Positions 1-6,021 of a DNA stretch of 9,561 nucleotides are shown here, in pieces (within the stretch, counting starts at the first letter, position 1; every line of letters starts with the position of its first letter). The stretch is taken from NCBI GenBank assembly GCA_905372155.1, contig CAJPNZ010000114.1:1-9561 (forward strand). Direction: 5' to 3'. The translations under genes were made by a program, and so were the position numbers. Below the pieces are notes generated by a model. The model was given only the letters and a program-made list of their open reading frames with translations. It made no database searches and had not been told where the DNA came from. The DNA comes from Propionibacteriaceae bacterium. Lineage in GTDB: Bacteria; Actinomycetota; Actinomycetes; Propionibacteriales; Propionibacteriaceae.

Positions 1-296
1 AGGCCATCAAGGAATCCGGATTCCTCGAGGCACTTGATGCAACGACGCATATTGGCGACAAAGGCTACATCGGATTGGGAATGATCACCCCCGTGAAGAA
101 ACCCGCCCATGGTGAACTCACCAACACCGATAAAAGAAACAACACGACCATCAACCGCGTCCGCTACCTCATCGAACGTGTCATCGCGAACCTCAAAACA
201 TGGCGTGTCCTGCACACCGATTACCGTCGCCCCTACAACACCTTCGAAACCACAATACAAGCCGTCACGGGACTCATCTTCGCCTACACCCTATGA
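1..296 (+). pseudogene. 3' end of an IS5-family-type DDE transposase (5' part outside the window)
   Basis: This open frame enters from the left edge (first full codon at base 3) and stops with TGA at 294-296, giving about 97 residues. It shows the C-terminal half of a DDE transposase: a GDKGYIG motif whose Asp codon is at 57-59, a TPxKKP segment, then an RYLIERVIANLK helix whose Glu codon is at 174-176. These would be the second Asp and the catalytic Glu of the DDE triad, in the arrangement typical of IS5-family (DDE_Tnp_4-like) enzymes that cut and join insertion-sequence ends. Base composition is visibly less GC-rich than downstream, as expected of an acquired element. Whether the gene is complete to the left cannot be seen, so the element may still be whole. 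I label it pseudogene only because just a partial gene is visible. Confidence 0.8.
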
Positions 297-318
297 ATAA
301 GCCTCCTTGAAACAGGCC
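297..318. mobile_element. probable right end of the insertion sequence
   Basis: The transposase stop is followed by only about 22 bases before recognisable lipoprotein-paralogue coding sequence begins near 319. The stretch contains cctccttgaaacaggcc, whose reverse complement begins GGCCTGTTTC. That resembles the kind of terminal inverted repeat seen on IS5-like elements. The matching left repeat and target-site duplication lie outside the window, so the exact boundary is inferred from where paralogue similarity starts. Confidence 0.4.
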
Positions 319-615
319 ATGACATCGATTGCTCTCGCCTTCGGTGCGGTCGGGTGCAACGGGGAAGCCCACCAAGGACGTCGTCAAAGCGGAAATCATC
401 ACGATGCTCAAGGAGGCCGGCAACACCTTCGCGGAAGACGTGCTCAACGACCGCACCGACTGCGGCGTCGACGGGCGTCAGGACAAGCTGAGCGCCGAGA
501 CACTGCAGGAACTCGCCGACGGGAATGTCGGCATCACACCCAGGAACAGATCGGCATCACGCCCAGGAACAGAGATGGGGACATCAAGGCCGTGGGCGGC
601 GTGCGAGCGAGTCGG
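319..615 (+). pseudogene. decayed paralogue of the lipoprotein at 796-1137
   Basis: The remains align with the intact lipoprotein downstream but need three repairs. First, only the end of the signal peptide survives (MTSIALAFGAVGC from base 319, lipobox Cys codon at 355-357). About twelve N-terminal residues are missing where the insertion sequence ends. Second, the frame shifts in the gggg run at 361-364; afterwards GKPTKDVVKA matches GKPTKDAVKA of the intact copy, and the alignment continues to LADGNV against LADGKV, including one shared Cys. Third, a 23-bp tandem duplication (528-573) shifts the frame again. Removing one copy restores NVGITPRNR then DGDIKAVGGVR, which lines up with the intact C-terminal part. 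Similarity fades near 615 and no matching stop is seen. No function is expected; the ancestor was a small exported lipoprotein. Confidence 0.75.
528..573. repeat. 23-bp tandem duplication, two copies
   Basis: Copy one is 528-550 and copy two is 551-573, directly abutting and differing at a single base (A in copy one, G in copy two, within atcacRccc). Because 23 is not a multiple of three, the duplication shifts the reading frame of the lipoprotein pseudogene. The one mismatch suggests the duplication is not brand new. Confidence 0.9.
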
Positions 616-759
616 TCGAAAGTCAGCCGGAAACGAAGGTCCACCGCTCGGAGCCGCGTTCGCCATGACAGTCCCGGGATGTTTCGGAGGGAGCCGGCGT
701 TTACCGCTGCTGATGGCTGGGACCGGAACGACCCTGCCGGAGACTAACCTGCTGCCCGA

Positions 760-778
760 CGGCGCCGTCTCGGCGCCG
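760..778 (+). promoter_or_regulatory. GC-rich hairpin in the leader of the lipoprotein gene
   Basis: An 8-bp perfect stem (cggcgccg on both arms) closes a 3-base tct loop, just upstream of the Shine-Dalgarno sequence of the gene at 796. A weak actinobacterial -10-like TAACCT lies at 745-750, which would put the hairpin near the 5' end of the transcript. It could stabilise the mRNA, or be the end of a terminator for transcription arriving from the pseudogene side. No U-tract follows. The structure is seen directly; the role is inferred. Confidence 0.45.
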
Positions 779-795
779 GGAGAGGAAACGACAGC

Positions 796-1137
796 ATGAA
801 TTCTCGACTGCTCAAGGGGTCAGTGGCCGTCCTGGCCGCGGCCGCCATCGCTTTGGGTGCGACCGGTTGCAGTGGAGGGAAACCGACCAAGGACGCCGTC
901 AAGGCGGGAGTGGCCAAGTCCTACAAGGACAATGGCGGCGGTGTCACCGACGACAACCTGATCAACAACTACGCCGGATGCATAGTAGAGGAGACCTACG
1001 ACAGCCTGAACGACTCCGCCCTCCAGAAACTCGCCGACGGCAAGGTCAACCTGAACGGCAAGGTGTCCGAGGACGGTTTCGAAAGTGTCTACAAGGTGCG
1101 CGAGAAGTGCTCCACCCAACTGACCGAGGAGAAATGA
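796..1137 (+). CDS. small putative lipoprotein, 113 aa
   Basis: The ATG at 796 has a good Shine-Dalgarno sequence (gagagga, 780-786). The protein starts with a positively charged stretch (Arg4, Lys7) and a hydrophobic Ala/Val/Leu segment to about residue 24, then Cys25 in an ATGC lipobox. Ala rather than Leu at -3 makes this a weak lipobox. Mature residues are mostly polar and charged, with a GKPTKDAVKA start, an Asp/Asn-rich middle, and two further cysteines (62 and 105) that could form a disulphide outside the membrane. It should be exported and anchored to the outer face of the cytoplasmic membrane. I do not recognise a named family. A broken paralogue lies directly upstream, so the two were once a tandem pair. 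It looks monocistronic: a hairpin follows, and the next gene starts about 250 bases on. Confidence 0.75.
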   Translation: MNSRLLKGSVAVLAAAAIALGATGCSGGKPTKDAVKAGVAKSYKDNGGGVTDDNLINNYAGCIVEETYDSLNDSALQKLADGKVNLNGKVSEDGFESVYKVREKCSTQLTEEK

Positions 1138-1148
1138 CTCTCGACTGC

Positions 1149-1180
1149 TACGGGCTGGTCTGTCAGTCGGCCAGCCCGTA
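1149..1180 (+). terminator. probable hairpin terminator after the lipoprotein gene
   Basis: A perfect 10-bp inverted repeat (tacgggctgg at 1149-1158 and its complement at 1171-1180) flanks a 12-base loop, starting 11 bases after the stop codon. No T-run follows, which is common for terminators in high-GC actinomycetes. The rest of the 1138-1385 gap shows no gene I can support. Confidence 0.6.
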
Positions 1181-1372
1181 CGGCCGGTCACCGGCGTCAC
1201 CCGGACCGGGAACGATGAACCCTCGCTCGTCGAGACGCTCGCCGACAGCGGAGTTCCTCGACTCCTGACACCCATGGGGCAACGTGGATATCGGCCTCCC
1301 GACCCGGCATCGCTGCTGAACCCATGGCCGGTGGCCGCAGCCGGTCCCACCGTACCCGCTTCGCCCGGACGC

Positions 1373-1378
1373 TAAGGT
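1373..1378 (+). promoter_or_regulatory. candidate -10 box for the carboxylase block, or part of its ribosome-binding site
   Basis: TAAGGT fits the actinobacterial -10 pattern TAnnnT and ends 7 bases before the ATG at 1386, so transcription could begin at or next to the start codon (a leaderless mRNA). The same bases contain AAGG (1374-1377), 8 bases before the ATG, which could instead be a weak Shine-Dalgarno site. No convincing -35 box is visible. The two readings exclude each other. Confidence 0.3.
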
Positions 1379-1385
1379 TCCATGC

Positions 1386-2960
1386 ATGGACATCGACATC
1401 CACACCACTGCCGGCAAGCTGGCGGATCTGGGACGTCGCATCGACGCGGCCGTCCACGCCGGTTCCGCCACCGCCGTCGAGATGCAGCACGCCAAGGGCA
1501 AGATGACAGCTCGCGAGAGAGTGCTGGCGCTCCTGGACGAGGGCAGTTTCGCGGAGCTGGATGAGTTCGCCCGGCACCGTTCCAAGAACTTCGGGATGGA
1601 TGCCCGCCGCCCCTACGGGGACGGTGTGATCACCGGCACCGGCGCCATCCATGGCCGCCCCGTCTGCGTCTTCAGCCAGGACGTGACGATCTTCGGCGGC
1701 GCGTTGGGCGAGGTCTACGGCGAGAAGATCGTCAAGATCATCGACTTCGCCCTGAAGACCGGCTGCCCCCTGATCGGGATCAACGAGGGCGGTGGTGCGC
1801 GCATTCAGGAGGGGGTGGTTTCCCTCGCCCTGTACGGGGAGATCTTCCGCCGCAACACCCGGGCCTCCGGGGTGATCCCGCAGATCTCGCTGATCATGGG
1901 CGCGGCAGCGGGTGGTCACGTCTACTCCCCCGCCCTGACGGATTTCGTGGTGATGGTGGACAAGACCTCGCAGATGTTCATCACCGGCCCCGAGGTGATC
2001 AAAACCGTCACGGGCGAGGACGTGTCCATGGAGGAACTGGGCGGTGGCCGCACCCACTCCAGCAAGTCGGGGAACTCGCACTACCTGGCGGCGGACGAGA
2101 ACGATGCCCTGGAGTACGTTCGCGACCTGATCAGCTACCTGCCGCAGAACAACCTGGAGGATCCTCCGGTCTACGACGACGCCGAGGTGGATCTGACCAT
2201 CACCGACCACGATCGGCAGCTCGATCAGCTCATACCGGATTCCGCGAACCAGCCCTACGACATGCGCGAGATCATCCACAACGTGCTGGACGACGAGGAG
2301 TTCCTCGAGGTCATGGAACTGTTCGCCGGCAATGTCATCACGGGCTTCGGGCGGATCGAGGGCCGCCCCATCGGCATCGTCGCCAGCCAGCCGACCGTGT
2401 TCGCCGGTTGCCTCGACATCGACGCATCCGAGAAGGCCGCGCGCTTCGTCCGTACCTGCGACGCCTTCAACATCCCGGTGCTGACCTTCGTCGACGTGCC
2501 TGGCTTCCTTCCCGGCGTCGATCAGGAGCACCAGGGCATCATCCGGCGTGGGGCGAAGCTGATCTTCGCCTATGCCGAGGCGACCGTGCCCACCATCACG
2601 GTCATCACCCGCAAGGCCTACGGCGGGGCATACATCGTGATGGGTTCGAAACATCTGGGGGCGGATGTGAACTTCGCCTGGCCGACGGCGCAGATCGCCG
2701 TGATGGGCGCACAGGGCGCGGTCAACATCCTGCACCGCAAGACCCTCGCGGAGGCCGAGGATCCTGACCGACGCCGCCAGGAATTGGTCGACGAGTACGA
2801 CCAGGAGCTCGCGAACCCCTACATCGCCGCGGAGCGGGGCTACATCGACCAGGTGATCTACCCACACGAAACCCGCGCCCAGATCATCCGGGTCCTGCGG
2901 CTGCTGCGCACGAAACGCGAGCAACTGCCACCCAAGAAGCACGGGAACATTCCACTGTGA
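1386..2960 (+). CDS. acyl-CoA carboxylase carboxyltransferase beta subunit, 524 aa
   Basis: This is the carboxyltransferase of a biotin-dependent acyl-CoA carboxylase. It moves CO2 from carboxybiotin on the alpha subunit to acetyl- or propionyl-CoA in the cytoplasm. Length and overall order match the AccD/PccB family: two crotonase-fold halves, the first with the oxyanion-hole motif GGGARIQEG (135-143), the second with GGAYIVMG (413-420), AWPTAQ (431-436) and MGAQGAV (440-446), and the family C-terminus HGNIPL. The residue after GGAY is Ile417. From memory, this position is Asp in propionyl-CoA-specific PccB of Streptomyces coelicolor and Ile in AccB, which also accepts acetyl-CoA, so a broad or acetyl-CoA-preferring enzyme is inferred. 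I give no symbol because accD and pccB cannot be separated safely. The stop codon overlaps the epsilon-subunit start by 4 bases, implying translational coupling. Confidence 0.95.
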   Translation: MDIDIHTTAGKLADLGRRIDAAVHAGSATAVEMQHAKGKMTARERVLALLDEGSFAELDEFARHRSKNFGMDARRPYGDGVITGTGAIHGRPVCVFSQDVTIFGGALGEVYGEKIVKIIDFALKTGCPLIGINEGGGARIQEGVVSLALYGEIFRRNTRASGVIPQISLIMGAAAGGHVYSPALTDFVVMVDKTSQMFITGPEVIKTVTGEDVSMEELGGGRTHSSKSGNSHYLAADENDALEYVRDLISYLPQNNLEDPPVYDDAEVDLTITDHDRQLDQLIPDSANQPYDMREIIHNVLDDEEFLEVMELFAGNVITGFGRIEGRPIGIVASQPTVFAGCLDIDASEKAARFVRTCDAFNIPVLTFVDVPGFLPGVDQEHQGIIRRGAKLIFAYAEATVPTITVITRKAYGGAYIVMGSKHLGADVNFAWPTAQIAVMGAQGAVNILHRKTLAEAEDPDRRRQELVDEYDQELANPYIAAERGYIDQVIYPHETRAQIIRVLRLLRTKREQLPPKKHGNIPL

Positions 2961-3169
2961 CCGGGCGCTACGACATTCGGGCGGCCGGGGCGACGGAGGA
3001 TGAGGTCGCCGCCCTGGTGGTGGTCCTCCAGGCCCTCGACATGGCCGATGACAAGCTCAAGGCAGCCGATGACCGCCCGCTCGCGGGCGGCTGGAAGTCC
3101 TATTACCGGACCGTTCGCCAGCAGCTCGTCTACGGGCGCGACGCCTGGCGTACCTACATCAGGTTCTGA
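2957..3169 (+). CDS. accE: acyl-CoA carboxylase epsilon subunit, 70 aa
   Basis: A GTG start overlaps the beta-subunit stop by 4 bases. The protein has the layout of the small actinobacterial epsilon subunit that binds alpha and beta subunits and raises activity of the complex. It begins with a short beta-like strand (YDIRAAG), then TEDEVAAL heading a helix of about 15 residues (13-27), a variable charged linker (31-43), and a C-terminal part with Trp46 and the closing AWR motif (63-65). The family is short and weakly conserved, so position supports the call as much as sequence: in actinomycetes the epsilon gene usually sits directly after its beta subunit and before maf, as here. It ends two bases before the Maf start. 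Confidence 0.85.
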   Translation: MTGRYDIRAAGATEDEVAALVVVLQALDMADDKLKAADDRPLAGGWKSYYRTVRQQLVYGRDAWRTYIRF

Positions 3170-3171
3170 CG

Positions 3172-3780
3172 ATGCGTTTCATACTTGCTTCCAAGTCCCC
3201 CTCCCGATTGGAGCTGTTGCGTCGAGCCGGGCTGGATCCCGAGGTTCATGCCAGCGACGTGGATGAATCACTGATCACCGATCCTCAACCCGTGCGACTC
3301 GCACTTCGGCTGGCGGCCGCGAAAGGGGAATCGGTGGCCGAGCGGGTCTCGGGTGATGCGATCTTCGTCGCCTGTGATTCCGTGCTGGAGTTCGAGGGGC
3401 GCGCCCGTGGAAAGCCTCGCACCGTCGAGGCCGCAACCGCGCAGTGGCAGCGGATGCGAGGCCGCCAGGGCGTGCTGCACACGGGACATTTCGTGTTGGT
3501 CCGCCGCGACGACGAGGCCCGGCAGGCTTTGCGCACCGCGAGCACGGTGGTGAAGTTCGCCGATGTCACGGATGAGGAGATCGCCGCCTACGTGGCGCGC
3601 GGCGAACCTCGCTGGGTGGCCGGCGCCTTCACCATCGACGGGCTGGGGGGCGCATTCGTCACGGGCATCGAGGGAGATCCTCACAATGTGGTCGGCCTGT
3701 CCCTCCCCCTGCTGAGACAGATCCTGCTCGATCTGGGCGTCACCTGGCCGAGTTTGTGGCGTGGTGACGCCGAGACCTGA
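3172..3780 (+). CDS. maf: Maf family nucleoside triphosphate pyrophosphatase, 202 aa
   Basis: Maf enzymes hydrolyse nucleotides, often non-canonical ones, to the monophosphate and pyrophosphate, and are linked to house-cleaning and septum control. The N-terminus has the signature LASKSPSRLELL (5-16), followed by Asp31-Glu32 and Lys51, then ACDS with the expected catalytic Asp69, GKP with Lys81, the MRGRxGVLHTG segment (95-105), and the C-terminal EPRWVAGAFTIDG-like motif (145-157) ending in GDPHNVVGL (168-176). Length is normal. The VAGAFTIDG motif suggests the YhdE-like (dTTP/UTP) rather than the YceF-like (m7GTP) branch, though this is uncertain. The ATG lies two bases after the epsilon stop, so it is very probably the third gene of the carboxylase transcript. 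It converges with the next gene, leaving only two bases between stop codons. Confidence 0.92.
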   Translation: MRFILASKSPSRLELLRRAGLDPEVHASDVDESLITDPQPVRLALRLAAAKGESVAERVSGDAIFVACDSVLEFEGRARGKPRTVEAATAQWQRMRGRQGVLHTGHFVLVRRDDEARQALRTASTVVKFADVTDEEIAAYVARGEPRWVAGAFTIDGLGGAFVTGIEGDPHNVVGLSLPLLRQILLDLGVTWPSLWRGDAET

Positions 3781-3782
3781 TC

Positions 3783-4463
3783 TCACGCCTGCCCGAGTTG
3801 CTCCATCCTCACCTGGGTGACCCGGCTCCAGTCATCGAACGCGCAGTGCACGCGTGCCCCATTGGGGTAGGTCAGGACGATGCCACCGTCTTTGGTTCGC
3901 ACAGGCCTGAGGCCTCGTTGAGCGCCGAAGTTACCGATTGTCTGACGATGGTTTCTCGAGTACTCGAGGCAGGCCGACATCATTCGCGGCAGCGCCTCCG
4001 GCGTGGGAGCGGGCAGTTCAAGATTGAAAATGGCGAGGTAGGCAACGCCGCTGCCGTACGGGGCGGCGTAAATGGCTGGTGCACCCGACAGCCGTGCGGC
4101 GAGGAAGGCGACGGCCGATCCCGGCCTCATGCCGTAGTCCGTGACGCCCTCCAGGGAGAAGGATTCCGCGGCGAACTCCGGGATACCGGCCTCGCGTCCT
4201 TTCGCGCACCCCGACAGGATCGCCGACACCGCGGGGTGTGAGGCACCGTACCCGGGGTTCGCCCAGGACCACATCCACGTGTTCGAGATCTCGGACGAAG
4301 TTCCGATCATCGCGATGTCATAGGACCGCTCCCCCAACCACAGTCTGCGCTGGTCCAGGTCAGCCTCCCACTGGGTGGCGCCGGCTTCGTCGAGCAGGGC
4401 CTGCTGTCCTTCCACGGCCAGCAGGGCGAAGTCGGTCAGGGCATCAGCGAGGGTCACGGCCAT
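3783..4463 (-). CDS. uncharacterised protein resembling DUF6882, about 226 aa
   Basis: I do not know a function for this protein. The N-terminal part (ALLAVEGQQALL, then WEADLDQRRLWLGE) leads to a tryptophan-rich TWMWSWANPGY motif (Trp63, 65 and 67 from this start). That recalls the DUF6882 family, typically soluble proteins of roughly this size with a WxWxWAN core. The second half is Ala- and Pro-rich, with no membrane helix or signal peptide evident. The frame is open to an ATG at 4550. I prefer the ATG at 4463 because GTGGAAG lies about 9 bases upstream and the family-like sequence begins there. The extra 29 residues have a different composition, and an excellent -10-like TAAAAT (4536 to 4531, minus strand) falls inside them. 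The gene stands alone, divergent from the coiled-coil pair and convergent with maf. Confidence 0.65.
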   Translation of the reverse strand: MAVTLADALTDFALLAVEGQQALLDEAGATQWEADLDQRRLWLGERSYDIAMIGTSSEISNTWMWSWANPGYGASHPAVSAILSGCAKGREAGIPEFAAESFSLEGVTDYGMRPGSAVAFLAARLSGAPAIYAAPYGSGVAYLAIFNLELPAPTPEALPRMMSACLEYSRNHRQTIGNFGAQRGLRPVRTKDGGIVLTYPNGARVHCAFDDWSRVTQVRMEQLGQA

Positions 4464-4623
4464 GGAGCAATGCTTCCACATTTTCGGCCCGGTTCTCGAG
4501 GGATAACCAACCCCTTCCAGAATCGAGATAATTTTATTTTCAATTTTCATGAAGTGTTATCGCCGGTTGACCAGTCCCGGCGGGGACTTGAAGGACGGCT
4601 TGGCCGAGCAGCAGAATTGGGGC
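4464..4623. promoter_or_regulatory. divergent intergenic region with an AT-rich island
   Basis: The stretch 4527-4560 is strikingly AT-rich in a GC-rich neighbourhood (runs such as attttatttt). On the minus strand TAAAAT (4536 to 4531) is a near-consensus -10 for the DUF6882-like gene. On the plus strand, TTGAAG (4588-4593) and CAGAAT (4612-4617) are spaced by 18 bases and would start transcription at about 4624, the ATG of the coiled-coil gene, giving a leaderless transcript. Both promoters are inferred from pattern only. Confidence 0.4.
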
Positions 4624-6021
4624 ATGTCGCTGCCTGCCCGTTCCCCCCTGACAGACGTCGGGGCGAAGGCTGCCAGGATTCTGGACCAGGCTCAGGCGAT
4701 GGCTGATCAGTTGAGGGCCGAAACCCGAGCGGAGGTCCTGGAGATCCTGCGCCGCCACGAGGCGGAACGCACCGCGGCCGAGGACCTCGCGGCAGCAAAC
4801 GCGCAGGCCAGGCAGGAGTTGGCCGACACCCGCGATCAGGCACGTCAGCGCATGTCGAAAGCAGACGAGGAAGCGCGTTCCACCATGCGCGACGCCTCTT
4901 CCCGGGCGGCCCGCTTGGTGGCCGGGGCGGAGCAGACCTGCGACCAGCTGCGCGCCGATGCCACCGCGGAGGCGAGACAGATAATCCAACGCAGCCGCAA
5001 CGAGGCGGAGCAGATCCTGGCAGCGGCCCGGAAGGCAGCTGAGGAGGTCGCGAAGCAGCAGCACATCGAGCACGAGAAGCTGCAAGCCACGTGGGCCGAA
5101 CAGCGACAGGCGTGCGAAAAGGACATCGCCGCGCGCAGGGGGGAGGCCGAGGCGGAGACCAGGCAGTTCCTGACATCGGCCCGCACGGAGGCCCGGGAGA
5201 TCGTGGAGAAGGCCCGCAGGGATGCGGAGCGGATCAGGGAGTCGACCACCGCGTGGCGTGAGGAATACGTCGCCGCAGCGGAAGCAACGGTGGTCACCGC
5301 CGAGAAACAGCGTGATGAACTGCTCGCCTCGGCCCAGAAGGAATCCCAGCAGTTGCTCAAGGAAGCATCGTCGCAGCTGAGCTGGACCAAACAGACCGTG
5401 GCTGATCTGCGCAGCAGCGTCGAGGCCGAGGTTGAGGCCAAACGGGCCGAGGCCGCGGAGGAGCTCGAGCTCTGGAAACAGACCCAGAAGGACGACCTCG
5501 ACGCCTTCATCGTCTCCCGTCGCCACGAACTGGCGGTGGCAGAGGCCGCCACCATCGCCGCGGTTCGAGAAGCGAACGAAAGGGTCGGGAGCCTGCTCTC
5601 AGCGGCCCAGGAGGAAGCCGAGCGAACTCGTCGTACCGCTGAACAGGAGGCCGACGCCCGTCGTCGCACCGCCGCCGAGGAGTCGCGGGAGCTGGTCGAA
5701 CGAGCCAACCGGATCCTTTCCGTTGCCAAGGATGAGGCCCAGACGCTGCGAGAACAGACGATGACCGAACTGGAACAGCTCCACTCGGATCACTACACGA
5801 AACTACGAACCGATCGCGAGACCGCCAAACGTGAGCTCGAACAGGCCCGCGCGGAAGCGGAGCACGCCCGCGCAGACACACGTCGCAGACTGAGGGATGC
5901 ACGCGAAGAGGTCAAGGCACTCTCCAAACAACGCGACGAGATCACATCCCAGTTGAGTAAACTGTCCGGGGTCATTGAGGCTTTGGCCGCACCCGGCGAG
6001 AACGAATTAGGAGACCGATGA
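4624..6021 (+). CDS. Scy-like coiled-coil cytoskeletal protein, about 465 aa
   Basis: Almost the whole protein is predicted coiled coil: long runs of Ala, Glu, Arg and Gln, with hydrophobic residues at 7- and 11-residue spacing, no membrane segment and very few Pro or Gly until the last ten residues. Recurrent phrases such as EARQIIQ, EAREIVE and ESRELVE suggest internal duplication. It precedes and overlaps a FilP-like gene, the order of scy and filP in Streptomyces, where the products form polar filaments with DivIVA. From memory Streptomyces Scy exceeds 1,300 residues, so this would be a short version. The alternative is a generic coiled-coil protein co-transcribed with filP. Start choice is uncertain: an ATG at 4549 is in frame but lacks a Shine-Dalgarno site and its 25 extra residues look non-coiled. 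I use 4624, which fits a leaderless promoter. Confidence 0.7.
   Translation: MSLPARSPLTDVGAKAARILDQAQAMADQLRAETRAEVLEILRRHEAERTAAEDLAAANAQARQELADTRDQARQRMSKADEEARSTMRDASSRAARLVAGAEQTCDQLRADATAEARQIIQRSRNEAEQILAAARKAAEEVAKQQHIEHEKLQATWAEQRQACEKDIAARRGEAEAETRQFLTSARTEAREIVEKARRDAERIRESTTAWREEYVAAAEATVVTAEKQRDELLASAQKESQQLLKEASSQLSWTKQTVADLRSSVEAEVEAKRAEAAEELELWKQTQKDDLDAFIVSRRHELAVAEAATIAAVREANERVGSLLSAAQEEAERTRRTAEQEADARRRTAAEESRELVERANRILSVAKDEAQTLREQTMTELEQLHSDHYTKLRTDRETAKRELEQARAEAEHARADTRRRLRDAREEVKALSKQRDEITSQLSKLSGVIEALAAPGENELGDR

Noticed and set aside
307..747. Continuous 146-codon frame in the pseudogene region, read as a real protein
   Set aside because: Only its first part and a short later segment match the paralogue; the middle is a shifted, Arg-rich frame, consistent with a broken gene rather than a new one.
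574..795. Possible further gene between the pseudogene and the intact lipoprotein
   Set aside because: No frame shows coding-like composition or a ribosome-binding site; only the hairpin at 760-778 and a weak -10-like box stand out.
1197..2942. Very long open frame (581 codons) on the minus strand, opposite the carboxylase beta gene
   Set aside because: Its residues are the His/Asp/Val/Leu-rich mix produced by reading high-GC codons backwards. It shows no family motif and lies entirely over a gene with unmistakable catalytic motifs.
4567..4572. TTGACC as a -35 box for the coiled-coil pair
   Set aside because: No -10-like hexamer lies 16-18 bases downstream, so the TTGAAG/CAGAAT pair was preferred.
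4540..5526. Minus-strand frames across the coiled-coil genes, rich in Leu/Gly/Arg or Ser/Ala/Arg
   Set aside because: They mirror the repetitive Ala/Glu/Arg codons of the coiled coils and have no independent start signals or motifs.
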